The notes under the pieces: model-generated
What the model saw: the letters and a program-made list of their open reading frames with translations, nothing else
Told to the model about the DNA's origin: nothing
The model's database searches: none
Part shown: piece by piece, positions 8,857 through 19,804 of the stretch
Layout of the letters: each line of letters begins with the position of its first letter
How positions within the stretch are numbered: the stretch's first letter is position 1
From: an uncultured Granulosicoccaceae bacterium
GTDB taxonomy: Bacteria > Pseudomonadota > Gammaproteobacteria > Granulosicoccales > Granulosicoccaceae
Assembly (NCBI GenBank): GCA_937951345.1
Contig: CALFCF010000040.1
Coordinates: 1-64,000, forward strand
Length of the DNA stretch: 64,000 bases
Direction of reading: 5' to 3'
Translations under genes and position numbers: made by a program

Positions 8857-11800
8857 GATGGAATTGCGGGTTCCTGCTGTTGTTTATTTGAAAGCCCCAG
8901 ACTCTGCATGATGCCGGTTAACTCTTCTGCCTGATAGGGTTTACCCAAATAGGCAACAACACCGAGCTTTGCCGCACGGTGTCGATACGAGTTACCAGTA
9001 CGCGAACTGATCATAACAACCGGCAGCTTCGTGTAACGTTCAATCTTACGCAGCGCTGCGACCAGTTGAAAGCCATCCATGCGAGGCATTTCAACATCGA
9101 CAATCAGCAGCGCCGGCGGATGATCCATGTGTTTAAGCGCTTGCAGTGCTTCCAGACCGTCGCGCGCTTCTATAGAACGAAACGGTAGTCTTTTGTCTTT
9201 CGCATCACCACCCACTGATGTCACGATATCACGCGTGTAGGTACGTAACGTCACTGAATCATCGACGATCATCACGCACGGCTCGATATCACCTGACACA
9301 TCGCCTGCACTCTTGTTGGCTTCAAGCTGTCTTCGAGCTGCAGCAGTCTCCTTACCAAAGTCCAGTGTATCGACAAACAGTCTGGTGGCATGATGTGATT
9401 GCGCTTGAGCAGGAATTTGTTGCGTGTCATCCATGCTCAACGGTTCACCTGAATCGTTCAGCGCCAGAGCATCGGTATCATCTGGATCATCGGAATAAAG
9501 AGCGGTTTCAGTATCTGTAACACGAGAAGTCGTCGTGTTTGCCGCTGCACCTGGGCGAGCGTTATCAGCCGGCGAATCCAACGGGAAGTTCTTCATCAAA
9601 CCGCGTGCATCCAGCACCATCACCTGGCGACCGTCTGACTGCAAGGAAACACCGGAGTAAATACCGAGCGATGCCAATTGCCGACCCGGTGGGCGCGTAA
9701 CAAGATCACGAAAACCCACCAAATGATCGGGCTGCAGACTAAAACGTTGCCCGTCGTGCGCCATCAGGATTACTCTCGGTGGGCTTAATGTGTTTTCAAG
9801 CAGTTGTCGCGCGGTACCCGGATAGGCGTTGGAACTCCTCGCTTCCATACCAAGTAAGCGTCGTAAATCATACGGTGGATAGCTGTCAAACATCTGCACA
9901 GCAGATGCACTTTCAATCGAAGAGGGTAATGTTCGCACCGCGCTGACAAACTCTGCAGGCACTGCAAAGTCGGTCGCACCCAGTGTAAATACAACAGCCC
10001 GTTGCAATTGCACTTGTAACGGAATACGCACATGGATGGATGTGCCACCAGGATCGCTGGATTTAAACTGCAGCGTGCCATCAAGCTGAGACAGCGACTG
10101 GTTGACCGTACCCAGACCCACACCACGACCTGCAAGCTCATCAGTGTGCCCGCGAGTGCTTTGACCTAATTGTGGCAATCGTGCAAGCAGTGTCTGTACA
10201 TCCAGTGTGTTATCACCGGACAGCTCGCGTAAGCGTTCAAAGTCGACACCACCGCCATCATCTTTTATATCCAGATCAAGATAATTCCCCGATACGCTGA
10301 CATTGACTTGAACCAGTCCAACCGGTGGTTTACCCAACGCCCGACGTTGTTGCGGGTTTTCAATGCCGTGCACGACTGCATTGCGTAATAGGTGTTCAAG
10401 CGGCGCTGCGAGTTGTGCGTGAATATCACGGTCTATGCTTGCATCGCCGCCGGAGATACGAAAACTGACCTCTTTTTGCAGAGCACGTCCGGCCTGTCGT
10501 ACAACGCTTTGCAAACGATGCGTCAACGTATCGAACCGGACCAGTCTGGCACTCAGAACAGTCTCATGAATTTCAGATGCAAGGCGCGAGGTTTGGGCCA
10601 GTGTTTCTTCCTCATGACGCAAGCGCTCATGCAATGCATCGCGAATGGTATCGAGATCATGCAGCACTTCACTGAGTTGACGTGAATCTTCCGCCGTGGC
10701 CAGTGTTGTACGCTCTGTTGTTCGATCGACCACCTCATCTTTAAAGCGGTCTGTGTTTTGATCAGGACTGTAGTCTGCAGGGGATGTGCTGTGCGACGAA
10801 CTGTCCAGCGAAGCATTATGCGTAGCACTGGTGCTGTGACCCGGCACGGCAGGTACAACACTCGTTTCCAGATCCAGCTCGCGCAGTTTCTGGCGCAACA
10901 TCACACTCGATTTATCAAGATCAAGCAGATTGTCGCGTAGCAGCGACAAGCCCTGGTGCAAATCACCCTGCTGCAAACTGATACGCGTCGCTAGCGAATG
11001 CAATCGCGATAACACCTGCTGATCAATTTCAGAACCGGGCCTGTTTGTTTCGAAAGCTTCTATTGCCTCTGCATTACCGGGTCCGTCAACACCCGCGTCG
11101 AACAGCATACTCTCGCGAGACATGGACGCTGTTGATTCAGCGGTATTCTCGAGGGTAGTCTCGAGTTCATCGATTAGTGTTTTATCCGTATCGGAAGACA
11201 AATCACGGGTGCTATCTATCGCATCAGTCGTCGCAAACGCGTCAGCTGTCAGGTTATCGTCCGCGCTTAGCTCCAGCGGGTCACTGCCGACGTTGCGCGT
11301 CGCTAATACCGAGTGCTCGTCCCCCAGTTGCTCACGATCCTGGATGAGCTCTTCCAGTAACAGGTTGAAATCACCCATCGGCTGCCCGCTACGTGCCTGC
11401 TCAAGATTGATTTGCAACGCATCAACTGACGCAAGAAATAGATCCTGACGTTTTACGTTGAATCCCGCGTCATCATGACGCCAGCCAAGCCAGTGATTTT
11501 CTATCTGATGTGCCAGCACAGCCATCGGCTCACAGCCGGCAACTCTGGCGCTGCCTTTTAGCGTATGCAGTTGACGTAAACCATCCCGTAAAACCTGATG
11601 TGCGCGTACACCCGACCCGGAAAGCGTGCCGTGCATGTTCTGTAACTTGCGCAGAATCTGATCTGCTTCATCTATAAAGGTTAGAAAAAGCGCTTGATTT
11701 GGCTTACTTGTATATGCAGTTTGTGCGGAGAATCCGGTAGCACCACTGGCTGCTGAATCGTTACTTTGCAGATTAGCTGGTATATCAACTGTGCGGCTTT

Positions 11801-14800
11801 CTAACGCATCCGTATCATCATAATCATGATTATCGCTGACATCCATAGCACTATCGAAGGCATTATGTTCAAGACGGTCACCGCGTGCACTCATGCTATT
11901 CAACTTCGCGATAACCGGCTTCACCATGTTATCAACAGCCTCAACACCGACACCTGACTGGCGTGCATTTAATACCTCTGCCAACTGATCAATGGCCGCG
12001 TTGATGTGTAACCATTCATCATGCGTTAGTGCAGTAGAGGTGCGACGATAACTTTCTATGCGTGACTCTAAAGCCGCCGCAAGCGAGGCAATACCTGTCT
12101 CTTCAGCTGTCAGCGCGCTACCATTCAGGGTATGTAGCGTGCGGGCGAATCTGTTACTGACCGGCACGTCCGTTCCACTACGTACAGCTGCATCGACAAC
12201 ACCATTCAGGGTAGCCAGGTGACCGGCGCATTCATGACGAAATACATCAAACAATGTACTGTCATGTGTTCCGTCGTTTGTCAGCGCAAGCGTATCGTCA
12301 AGAAATTTGTCCTGCAATTTTTCCTGCGACCCGACAAACTCAACGGAGTCCAACGACCGGGTAGTCGCAGATTCAAGTCGTTGCAGCAATCCCGTCAGGA
12401 CACTCTCATCATCAGCCGAAGGCCGTGCTACAGCAGGATCATCGAGGTATGTATCGTTGAGTAACTGAGGTAATGTCGCGATGCTTTCTTGCAACAACCG
12501 GTCAGTAACAGCCGCATTAATAGATGACTGCCCTTGCACACCGTCCTGGTTCGATGGTTCGTCACTCGACTGTCGCAGCAGCGAACGATTAGCCTTGCAG
12601 AGCTCTGCAACGTCAGCAGCACCGGATTTCGAACTGACCTGCTCGAGTGCCCGGTATACGTCCTGCAGTGCATGCAGCGCAGCCGGGTCACGCGATTGCC
12701 GCCAGGTACTAAAGTGCTCATTCAATTCACCGAAATGACTTAACGCAATGGATGTGTACCGGCTATCGAGGCCTTTGCCATGCGTACTGTCGTTAGCCTT
12801 ACTATCAAAATCACCTGTTAAATAAGAACGATCAGATACAGCACCTGTTGCATGCAACGGGCGTTCACTAATGCTGTTACTCCCTTCGCGGTCATTGGCA
12901 CCGGTATCTTCAGCATCAACATCGAATTCCGTTTGTGCCCGATAGGGTGATCTGATTAGCGCCGGGTTATAGGCTTGCACATCCGTGCTACCTGACAGCG
13001 TTTCGTTTTCATTGTCCAGCACCTGCTCCAGCCACTGCATTGCGACTTCCGTGTTCTGCAATAGGTCACCGGCAACCGCCTGACCCCGAATCGTCGCATC
13101 AAGGTAGTGTGAGAGGTTTACCACCAGATCAGCAAATGCAACGTGCATGTCGGCTGTTACAGCCGCTGTTACAGCTGTAGTTGCGACTTTGTCGTCACTC
13201 TGCTCATCGCACCAGCGCAAGTAGCGTGACACAATCGCAAGTGGCGGCGAAGCCTCTGGAAGTGGAATAATCATCAACGCCTGGGCAGCGCGTTCCATTG
13301 CTGTCGCGTGCGCACCAAGCGAACCTGACTTTGCGCTAGCACGTTTTTCCGGTGCTCTGACAACAACAGCAGTTTCTGACAGTGTTTCATCAGCCGCATC
13401 CTGCGTTCCATCATTACCCGCTATGTGCAGATCGGGTTGTTCGCGTGCAGCAAGATCTTCCAACGCGATCTCGTAGTGATCGAGATAGAAATTTTCCAGT
13501 GAAGCGAGCTGTGCTCTGGCCTCTTCAACACAATGTGTAATCGTGCGGTCCATACTGAACGCCGACAAATTACGCTCAGATAAATTAAGCTCAGAGAAGG
13601 ATGTCGCACGGTTGGATGTCGCTTGGTTATTTTTATTGTCAGAGAGACCGGCAGAGCTGCCTGCAAACAGACGCATACGCCCGCCATCTTCCTGCAATTG
13701 ACTCAGGCGTTCCTGCAATAACAGCAACTCAGTGGCAAGCTGTTGCATCTGCTCCGGGTCGGGCAACTCGGCAATCTCTTCAATAATTACGGCAACCTGA
13801 CGGCTTTGTTGCTCTGATCCATATTCGCCTAACAACAGAAACCCTGCAGCAACCTGTTGCATGTGTGTAGCGGTTTCGCGCAACTGCTGTTGTGTCTTCA
13901 ATCCGGTTTCTGCGTGTTCATCAAGCAGCGCCTGGGCATCCTTTACTTCGCGCATCAGGTTATCTACGATCGATCGATCCAATGCGCGCGATAGTTTTTG
14001 TGCCGGCGCTACAGCAGCACTGTGTGGCAGGAGTTGACTCAGCTGGTTATGTTCGCGAACTGCAACGACCTGCGGGTGCTGCGATTGCGAGTAAGCCGTG
14101 TAGTACAACAGATTACGAACAAGCCGATCAGGTAACGCAATTTGCATTGCGTCATCAGCGATGGGTTGCCGGGTTGTTTGCATCCGCGCAGTTAATCCGT
14201 CCAATGTTTCCTGTAACGTGCCGAGATACCGTTCAAACTGAACCAGCAACTGACGGATTGCAGTATCAATAGCCAGCGACGAATCTGTAATCGACAGACA
14301 TACCGCCTGAACCAGCGACCATAGCCGCTCAAGCGGTTCAAGTAAGTCATCAGTGCTCGCCTGCTGTAGTCGCTCAAGCAAAGGAACAACAGTTTCAGTC
14401 GCTTTACGTTGCGACTCGGTTGACTCATCTGTACGACAAATCTGCAGAATAGACTGCATTAACGGCAAGCGCACCTTACGCATTTCCGCGTTTAGCTGAC
14501 TAAGTACTTCGACTGCAGCACGATCTACGTCGAGGCTTGAGCGAACACCGAACACATCCGCCGCAACAACTGTTTCCGACAGCAGCGGTTCGTGACGGCA
14601 GGCACGCAGATTGTTTACGAAGGGAACCAAAGCCGGAACGCGATCAGCGTTACCGGCGAGCAGGAAGTCAACATAATCAATGAAGGCGTTAGCGGCGGCT
14701 GGCAGCTGATATTGCGCATCCGTTAAGTTAACTGCAGATGATTGCGGATGCGTTTCGTCAGCTGCATCTGACTGTGCAGATGAGGTCTGATTATCTGCAG

Positions 14801-15119
14801 AAGCGATATCCGTATCAGCGTCCGTATCAGCGATGCCGTAGGCACGTTGATCAGCACGGTGAGCCTCCGGCGAACCAGCAAAACCCGGGCGCGTGGCCGC
14901 AACCGCCTGCATTTCTTCAACCAGTAAGCGCGCACCCTGCAGGTTCGCCAAAGTCAGCGTATCAGCAATAACCTTCAGACGTTGATCAACTTCGCACCAG
15001 GCAGGCTCGCTGCTCGACTCGACAGCATTTTTAAGAACAGGTTGTAGCGCGACAACCGCGTTTTGAACTTCCGCCAGAACAGGGCGTGTAAAATCAAGCG
15101 TGGCACGGCTGTCAGTCAT
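8853..15119 (-). CDS. chpA: ChpA-type hybrid chemosensory histidine kinase
   Basis: A very large protein (2088 aa from the chosen start). The N-terminal half holds degenerate Hpt-like helical modules and acidic linkers. Two canonical phosphotransfer sites are seen, H996 (LHTLNGSA) and H1185 (LHTLKGSA). The CheA-like kinase core follows, with N-box [13 protein letters not shown], then DDGGGV and GRGVGLG. After it come a CheW-like domain and a C-terminal receiver with phospho-acceptor D2008 ([10 protein letters not shown]). It should relay PilJ signals to PilG and PilH to control type IV pili. The start at 15119 overlaps the pilJ stop by 8 bp; a longer start at 15182 would overlap by 71 bp and is less likely. 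P. aeruginosa ChpA has more intact Hpt sites. Confidence 0.95.
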   Translation of the reverse strand: MTDSRATLDFTRPVLAEVQNAVVALQPVLKNAVESSSEPAWCEVDQRLKVIADTLTLANLQGARLLVEEMQAVAATRPGFAGSPEAHRADQRAYGIADTDADTDIASADNQTSSAQSDAADETHPQSSAVNLTDAQYQLPAAANAFIDYVDFLLAGNADRVPALVPFVNNLRACRHEPLLSETVVAADVFGVRSSLDVDRAAVEVLSQLNAEMRKVRLPLMQSILQICRTDESTESQRKATETVVPLLERLQQASTDDLLEPLERLWSLVQAVCLSITDSSLAIDTAIRQLLVQFERYLGTLQETLDGLTARMQTTRQPIADDAMQIALPDRLVRNLLYYTAYSQSQHPQVVAVREHNQLSQLLPHSAAVAPAQKLSRALDRSIVDNLMREVKDAQALLDEHAETGLKTQQQLRETATHMQQVAAGFLLLGEYGSEQQSRQVAVIIEEIAELPDPEQMQQLATELLLLQERLSQLQEDGGRMRLFAGSSAGLSDNKNNQATSNRATSFSELNLSERNLSAFSMDRTITHCVEEARAQLASLENFYLDHYEIALEDLAAREQPDLHIAGNDGTQDAADETLSETAVVVRAPEKRASAKSGSLGAHATAMERAAQALMIIPLPEASPPLAIVSRYLRWCDEQSDDKVATTAVTAAVTADMHVAFADLVVNLSHYLDATIRGQAVAGDLLQNTEVAMQWLEQVLDNENETLSGSTDVQAYNPALIRSPYRAQTEFDVDAEDTGANDREGSNSISERPLHATGAVSDRSYLTGDFDSKANDSTHGKGLDSRYTSIALSHFGELNEHFSTWRQSRDPAALHALQDVYRALEQVSSKSGAADVAELCKANRSLLRQSSDEPSNQDGVQGQSSINAAVTDRLLQESIATLPQLLNDTYLDDPAVARPSADDESVLTGLLQRLESATTRSLDSVEFVGSQEKLQDKFLDDTLALTNDGTHDSTLFDVFRHECAGHLATLNGVVDAAVRSGTDVPVSNRFARTLHTLNGSALTAEETGIASLAAALESRIESYRRTSTALTHDEWLHINAAIDQLAEVLNARQSGVGVEAVDNMVKPVIAKLNSMSARGDRLEHNAFDSAMDVSDNHDYDDTDALESRTVDIPANLQSNDSAASGATGFSAQTAYTSKPNQALFLTFIDEADQILRKLQNMHGTLSGSGVRAHQVLRDGLRQLHTLKGSARVAGCEPMAVLAHQIENHWLGWRHDDAGFNVKRQDLFLASVDALQINLEQARSGQPMGDFNLLLEELIQDREQLGDEHSVLATRNVGSDPLELSADDNLTADAFATTDAIDSTRDLSSDTDKTLIDELETTLENTAESTASMSRESMLFDAGVDGPGNAEAIEAFETNRPGSEIDQQVLSRLHSLATRISLQQGDLHQGLSLLRDNLLDLDKSSVMLRQKLRELDLETSVVPAVPGHSTSATHNASLDSSSHSTSPADYSPDQNTDRFKDEVVDRTTERTTLATAEDSRQLSEVLHDLDTIRDALHERLRHEEETLAQTSRLASEIHETVLSARLVRFDTLTHRLQSVVRQAGRALQKEVSFRISGGDASIDRDIHAQLAAPLEHLLRNAVVHGIENPQQRRALGKPPVGLVQVNVSVSGNYLDLDIKDDGGGVDFERLRELSGDNTLDVQTLLARLPQLGQSTRGHTDELAGRGVGLGTVNQSLSQLDGTLQFKSSDPGGTSIHVRIPLQVQLQRAVVFTLGATDFAVPAEFVSAVRTLPSSIESASAVQMFDSYPPYDLRRLLGMEARSSNAYPGTARQLLENTLSPPRVILMAHDGQRFSLQPDHLVGFRDLVTRPPGRQLASLGIYSGVSLQSDGRQVMVLDARGLMKNFPLDSPADNARPGAAANTTTSRVTDTETALYSDDPDDTDALALNDSGEPLSMDDTQQIPAQAQSHHATRLFVDTLDFGKETAAARRQLEANKSAGDVSGDIEPCVMIVDDSVTLRTYTRDIVTSVGGDAKDKRLPFRSIEARDGLEALQALKHMDHPPALLIVDVEMPRMDGFQLVAALRKIERYTKLPVVMISSRTGNSYRHRAAKLGVVAYLGKPYQAEELTGIMQSLGLSNKQQQEPAIPS

Positions 15120-17994
15120 GCCCGATATCCAGCTTTTCCTTAGTGACTGCCTTAACAACCGACGTATCAGTGTCTGATTCAATGATCAGAGTTGCATCTG
15201 AATCGATATCGACAAGTTCGTCAGCGATATCTTCAACCAGATTGTCTTCAATGGCGACGGTACCAGCAAAAAGCGGGTCTACGACTTGAGTCTTATCCGC
15301 ATCATCACTATCACCAACATCAGAACCGCTGACCTTGTCAGTAAAACCCGAATCAATTAACAGCGTGCTATCAGTCTCAGCAGATGCATTGTCACCGGTG
15401 ACTTGCGTCGCATTTTGCAGTGAAGTGCTATCACGCACGGAATCAAGCAACTGGGTGGCATCAGAATCCATATCCACCAGTACGTCATCTGATGCCAATG
15501 TGAAATCATCAGTGCCAGCGGTTAGGTCATTCAACTGCGTCTGATCAGTTGCTGCCTCATTATCGGGTGAATCAGCTACAGCGCCGGATGCGGATTTCGC
15601 ATCGGTGTCGAGCAGAAGCGTAGCGTCGTTTTGCGCAGGTGACAGAGTGCTGTCAGCGCTTTGCGATAAATCTGCTGATCGATTTTCAACACGGTTTGCC
15701 GAGCTTGCTGAGCTTGCTGAGCTTGTGGAAGAAAGTGTTGCATTCAGTAAATCGTCAACCTCGTGTTTTTCTATGGCACGCGTCTGTCTGTCAAGCGTGT
15801 TGTCGCCCAATGCCAGCATGTCGTGATTAACTGCCAGCGTTGCCGAGCCGGCACCAACATGCTCGTGCGAGCGAATTCTGTCGGTGCGTGCCGCAATCGC
15901 CGCGATATCGCGCTCAGGGAGTGAGAATTCAGCGACACTGTCACGCAGCTCAACAGACATCAGACGCAGATCTTCCAATGCCGAAGCGGACAAGCGCAAT
16001 CCGTGTGACGACTGGCGTGTAACTTCGTTTATGACATCCATGTTACCGGCAAGTTTTTCAACCACGGCAGTTTGCTTACGTGCACGAGTACTGATCGAGT
16101 CAACTACCTGCTGCAGACGCTCCGATATATCATTGATTTGCGTGAGGTTGTTTTCAGCATTACCGGCACGCCCTGTCAGATCCACCATGGATGTGTCGAT
16201 TTGTTGGATATTATCAAGCGCCACACCGACATCCTGTTGCACCACAGTGACCAGCGTTTCGATTTCCGCAGCCGATTGACCCAGGCGATTGGCTAGTGTT
16301 TGCACCTGATCGGCAACATCGGCAAGATCCTGTCGTGCCTCTGTGGCTGCAGTCGCATTACCGGCACGAGAGCGGATGGTTGTATTCATAGCCAGCAGCC
16401 GGGTTTTCTCGGCGGCTTCATCGATCAGGCGCACACTTCGGGTTATTTGCGACGCACTATCAACAAGACGGCGCATCATACGCGTCGCCTGCCGCGTGTT
16501 GTCATTGACTACATGAACCGTTTCGGCTGTTTGCTGAACAGCCACTGCACCCTCGGTGGCAAGCGCTACCGATTCGCCAGCGATTTCTGCAGCCTCCGTA
16601 CTTTGCACAGAGAGTTGCGACATGGTGTCAGACAGCGCTGTCATGTAGGCCGATGATCGAGAAATCTCGCGCGACTGCACCACAGCGGCGTTAGCCAACT
16701 GCTGTGCGGTAGCACCGGTTTCTTCCACAGCGACTGAGACACGCTCGGATGAAGTCGACACGGTGCCTACCAAACGTCGTAGCTCGCTGACCGCGTAGTT
16801 AACACTGTCAGCAATAGCACCGGTAACACCTTCGGTAACCGTTGCCTGTGTGTTCAAATCACCTTCAGCCAGTGATTCAATCTCATTCAGCAGTTTAAGT
16901 ATTGAAGCTTCGCGCTGTTGTTCATCACTGCGCGACACGCGCGTATCAACCTGTGTACGTGTCAGCGCATAAAGACTCAGCATCGTTAGCAACGCGCTGG
17001 ATAACAATCCAGTTAAAAGCCCCCAATTAAACCAGTTCGCGCGCGCGCTCTGCTGGGTTATCCACGTTGATTGAAATGCTACCAGGCCGTCGTCAAGCTG
17101 TGCATGCCGGGTATCGAGCCGTGTCAGCACGCCACGCGTACTGTCGTCATCGTTTTGCTGTGTGACTGATTCGACTGGTGCCTGTTCAACCACTTCACCG
17201 CGCCTTATTGCACCAAACAGACGATTCATTTCCATCTGTCGGGCACGCACGTCATTGATCAGCACCAAATGGTTTTCTGATGACACTTCGCCGGTACCGA
17301 CCATCGCCTCCATACGCTTGAGGATTTGTTCAAACACCAGCCACGGTCCCTGTGCGGCACCGATATCAGGAGAATTCGGGTCGCCAGTATTTACGCCGAG
17401 TCGATCAGCAACCGACACAGATAACTGATAAAGATGGCCGGCTGTTTCAACCTGCACCGGCGTTGCCTGGTCCCGTGCCAGCATGGCACGCAGCGTCGCC
17501 GTGGTTTCAATCAGGGTGGTCGCCTTACCGAATACACCGGTTGAGTTGCTTGCCCGGGTTATCGAACGGGTAGCTTCAGCGTCTACAACGGCAGGTGGCT
17601 CACCGGTTTCAGCCGGCAGAGCGTTGCGTAACCCGGCCAGCGCATCGACAGTTCGCTCGGATACGGCGTTGAGCGCGTCGTTGTCTCCGTCCGCTGCATT
17701 CGCACGATCAATTAGCTCACTGTGCGATTGAAGAAATACTTCGAGCGGCTTTTCCAGTTGGTCGAGACCCTGCCCCTGTGTCCAGCGTTTACGAATATTT
17801 CCGGACAGTCGATGTTGCTGTAACAAGGTCTGCTGAACAGCCGCATCGTTACCAGACTGCTGGTACGCACGATAGAAAAAATACAGCGAGCTCAGAAGAC
17901 CCAATACACCGATTATCAAGAGTGGCCAGGTTAACCAGCCACGCTTGCCAAGTAACTGTCCCTGTGCCGGAACAGGCGCAAATGTCCGGTTCAC
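15112..17994 (-). CDS. pilJ: PilJ-type methyl-accepting chemotaxis protein with long acidic tail
   Basis: 960 aa, whereas P. aeruginosa PilJ is about 680. Membrane segments are near residues 20-44 and 323-347, flanking a periplasmic pilus-sensing region. HAMP-like and cytoplasmic signalling helices follow. The signalling tip near 530-555 (LLAMNTTIRSRAGN) departs strongly from the usual LLALNAAIEAARAGE. After about residue 695 comes a Ser/Thr/Asp-rich tail to the end, with seven acidic repeats of the D-x-T-(Q/L)-x-x-D type. The start codon is GTG, preceded by GGAGGG at a spacing of 5, and overlaps the pilI stop (GTGA). It would sense pilus state and control ChpA through PilI. No pilK methyltransferase gene follows. 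Confidence 0.93.
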   Translation of the reverse strand: MNRTFAPVPAQGQLLGKRGWLTWPLLIIGVLGLLSSLYFFYRAYQQSGNDAAVQQTLLQQHRLSGNIRKRWTQGQGLDQLEKPLEVFLQSHSELIDRANAADGDNDALNAVSERTVDALAGLRNALPAETGEPPAVVDAEATRSITRASNSTGVFGKATTLIETTATLRAMLARDQATPVQVETAGHLYQLSVSVADRLGVNTGDPNSPDIGAAQGPWLVFEQILKRMEAMVGTGEVSSENHLVLINDVRARQMEMNRLFGAIRRGEVVEQAPVESVTQQNDDDSTRGVLTRLDTRHAQLDDGLVAFQSTWITQQSARANWFNWGLLTGLLSSALLTMLSLYALTRTQVDTRVSRSDEQQREASILKLLNEIESLAEGDLNTQATVTEGVTGAIADSVNYAVSELRRLVGTVSTSSERVSVAVEETGATAQQLANAAVVQSREISRSSAYMTALSDTMSQLSVQSTEAAEIAGESVALATEGAVAVQQTAETVHVVNDNTRQATRMMRRLVDSASQITRSVRLIDEAAEKTRLLAMNTTIRSRAGNATAATEARQDLADVADQVQTLANRLGQSAAEIETLVTVVQQDVGVALDNIQQIDTSMVDLTGRAGNAENNLTQINDISERLQQVVDSISTRARKQTAVVEKLAGNMDVINEVTRQSSHGLRLSASALEDLRLMSVELRDSVAEFSLPERDIAAIAARTDRIRSHEHVGAGSATLAVNHDMLALGDNTLDRQTRAIEKHEVDDLLNATLSSTSSASSASSANRVENRSADLSQSADSTLSPAQNDATLLLDTDAKSASGAVADSPDNEAATDQTQLNDLTAGTDDFTLASDDVLVDMDSDATQLLDSVRDSTSLQNATQVTGDNASAETDSTLLIDSGFTDKVSGSDVGDSDDADKTQVVDPLFAGTVAIEDNLVEDIADELVDIDSDATLIIESDTDTSVVKAVTKEKLDIGHD
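15165..15632 (-). repeat. Repeated D-x-T-(Q/L) segment coding for the PilJ tail
   Basis: Within PilJ residues of about 788-941, seven short acidic repeats are seen: NDATLLLDT, TDQTQLNDL, SDATQLLDS, QNATQVTGD, TDSTLLIDS, ADKTQVVDP and SDATLIIES. Two have extended similarity, VDMDSDATQLLDS and VDIDSDATLIIES. Spacing is irregular, so they look like linear motifs in a disordered tail rather than a folded repeat domain. Confidence 0.8.
15702..15728 (-). repeat. 9-bp tandem repeat in pilJ (Ser-Ser-Ala)
   Basis: AGCTTGCTG-type 9-bp units recur three times on the plus strand near 15702-15728 and encode Ser-Ser-Ala repeats in the PilJ tail. Being a multiple of three, slippage here would change tail length without breaking the frame. 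Confidence 0.6.
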
Positions 17995-18755
17995 ACACTC
18001 CCTCCGGCAATGCCTGTCAGATGTGCATTACGAATGTCTGTGAACACCGGCGTATTAATTAAGGTACTCAAATCACAAAGCAGCTGTATCGACTGATCGT
18101 TGTCGCCAGGCGTAATCATACCAGCCAACAGTGCAGCGGCATGCGAAGGTTTGTCGGTCTTGATCGATGCCAATCTGATGGCGTCCTCGGCAGTTACCGC
18201 TGCGACAACATCGTCGTCAAGCGCTGCTCCGGGTGCGACCACCTTGCTGATCCTGTCGCCCCTGACGGCTCTGTAGCCGAACACTTCATCGACACGCAGT
18301 GCAAATTGCAGAGCGACCGAGCGCGACTCGGGGTGTTGTTCATGGGATAGCTGATCCCGCTGGTTGATCTGCGGTTGAATAATCAATAACCGTCCGCCCG
18401 TCCTTGCTGTCGCGGCGAACGGCGCGATTAATCTGTGACTACTGGAATCCGCTCGCGGAAGATCTTCGGGCTGAGCATTTTTTACCCGGAAAGGCAAACC
18501 AAGCCAGAGGCGCAAATCGGTCACCGGGAGTAAATAGCCGCGGTAGTTGGCCAGACCGGCAAACCAGTCTGACGTACCGGCCACATCATGAAGCTGTAAA
18601 TCCTCGACAACCTCACACAGACAACCACTGGTATCCAGCCAATGGGTTTCGCCACTGCGAAAGGCATAGCCCTCAATAAAATCAGCGCTGCCGTCAACGA
18701 CGCCTGCACCAATGGCAGGGGCAGTTGCAATTTGACTCTCGGTCAGACCATCCAT
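17991..18755 (-). CDS. pilI: PilI-type CheW-like adaptor protein
   Basis: 254 aa, longer than P. aeruginosa PilI (about 180). The CheW-like signature WFAGLANYRGYLLPVTDLRLWLGLP lies near residues 63-87. The C-terminal part carries the second half of the fold (ALRVDEVFGYRAVRGDRI and QLLCDLSTLINTP). An insertion near 90-145 accounts for the extra length. It should couple PilJ receptors to the ChpA kinase in the cytoplasm. Its stop overlaps the pilJ GTG start by four bases, and its start overlaps the pilH stop by one base (TGATG), so translation is coupled. Confidence 0.88.
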   Translation of the reverse strand: MDGLTESQIATAPAIGAGVVDGSADFIEGYAFRSGETHWLDTSGCLCEVVEDLQLHDVAGTSDWFAGLANYRGYLLPVTDLRLWLGLPFRVKNAQPEDLPRADSSSHRLIAPFAATARTGGRLLIIQPQINQRDQLSHEQHPESRSVALQFALRVDEVFGYRAVRGDRISKVVAPGAALDDDVVAAVTAEDAIRLASIKTDKPSHAAALLAGMITPGDNDQSIQLLCDLSTLINTPVFTDIRNAHLTGIAGGSV

Positions 18756-19138
18756 CAGGCAGTTGCACCCGGCAGGTCGGCGATCGCCTGATTGACGGAC
18801 GCAGTCAGCACAACCGGATCAATCGGCTTGCACAGGTAGTCAACAGCTCCCTGACGCAAGCCCCACAACTTGTCAGTCGGTTGCTTTTTGGTGGACACCA
18901 TGATGACGGGAATATCAGCAGTCGACGGGAGACGGCGCAACTCGCGGGTCGCCTGAAAGCCGTTGAGGTGCGGCATAACGATATCCATCAGTATCACGTC
19001 CGGTAAATGCACGGCTGCATGATCAATGGCTTGCAGGCCGTCACTGGCGACACACACCTGATGCCCGCTCAGCTCCAGCGTCCGACGCAGTACCATCGCG
19101 TCGGTTGGAGAGTCTTCTACTATCAGAATATTGGCCAC
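18755..19138 (-). CDS. pilH: PilH-type response regulator
   Basis: A 127-aa single receiver domain without an output domain. Acidic pocket residues E8/D9 and phospho-acceptor D52 (VILMDIVMP) are present, as are the conserved STKKQ threonine/lysine-side loop and K-P near the end (LCKPID). In the known Chp system PilH opposes or tunes PilG and is linked to pilus retraction. It is second in the cluster, 177 bp after pilG, and its stop codon shares a base with the pilI start. Confidence 0.92.
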   Translation of the reverse strand: MANILIVEDSPTDAMVLRRTLELSGHQVCVASDGLQAIDHAAVHLPDVILMDIVMPHLNGFQATRELRRLPSTADIPVIMVSTKKQPTDKLWGLRQGAVDYLCKPIDPVVLTASVNQAIADLPGATA

Positions 19139-19315
19139 GGCCCCACCAGTTCCAATCGAGCCTGCATAGCTGTCGCAGGCATGTGAAGCTATTCTAAATA
19201 ATCAGAACCCGCATCAAAACTACAGATTTTACCGCCTCCGTCTGCAATCAGCGGGCGATTTTTTCGTGACGAAATTACGAAACCCGGATCTTTTACCGAA
19301 GAAGGTGTTCACCCA

Positions 19316-19804
19316 TCACCCGGAGCGCGCGTGACGCTTCACCGCCCGAATGAGATCGCGACGGGTAAATGGTTTCGTGAGGTAGTGTTCAGAACCGACC
19401 AACCGACCACGCGCTTTGTCGAAGATACTGTCTTTGCTTGAAAGCATGACCACGGGAATATGGCGAAAGCCGGGATTGTTTTTTATCAGTGCACAGGTTT
19501 GGTAGCCATCCAAACGCGGCATAGATACATCGGCAAAAACGATATCCGGTCGTGACGAGACGATTTTGGCAATCGCATCAAAGCCGTCATCTGCCGTGAC
19601 GACATCGAACCCTTCATCCTTCAGCAAACTGGACGCTGAACGGCGGATGGTTTCGCTATCATCGACAACCATGATTTTCACCGGTTTTCGATCGGCAGAC
19701 GTGTCAGGTCTACCAGTGATCGCGATGTCTTCTGCAACGGCGGGAACGTCTCCGGGCGATACGTTTGTCGATCGGGTTTTGTCTATCTGCGGTGTTTCTG
19801 TCAA
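19316..19804 (-). CDS. pilG: PilG-type response regulator
   Basis: A 162-aa receiver protein with a variable N-terminal extension of about 42 residues. The receiver runs from KIMVVDDSETIRR to the end, with the D48/D49 acidic pair, phospho-acceptor D92 (VFADVSMPRLDG), and K-P in YLTKPFTRRD. P. aeruginosa PilG is about 135 aa, so the N-terminal tail is longer here. In the known system PilG~P promotes pilus extension and raises cAMP through CyaB. It heads the minus-strand cluster and is divergent from gshB, as in Pseudomonas. Confidence 0.92.
   Translation of the reverse strand: MTETPQIDKTRSTNVSPGDVPAVAEDIAITGRPDTSADRKPVKIMVVDDSETIRRSASSLLKDEGFDVVTADDGFDAIAKIVSSRPDIVFADVSMPRLDGYQTCALIKNNPGFRHIPVVMLSSKDSIFDKARGRLVGSEHYLTKPFTRRDLIRAVKRHARSG

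Noticed and set aside
8979-14971. Many antisense frames inside chpA
   Set aside because: They are shadows of a long GC-balanced gene; the chpA frame has clear domain motifs.
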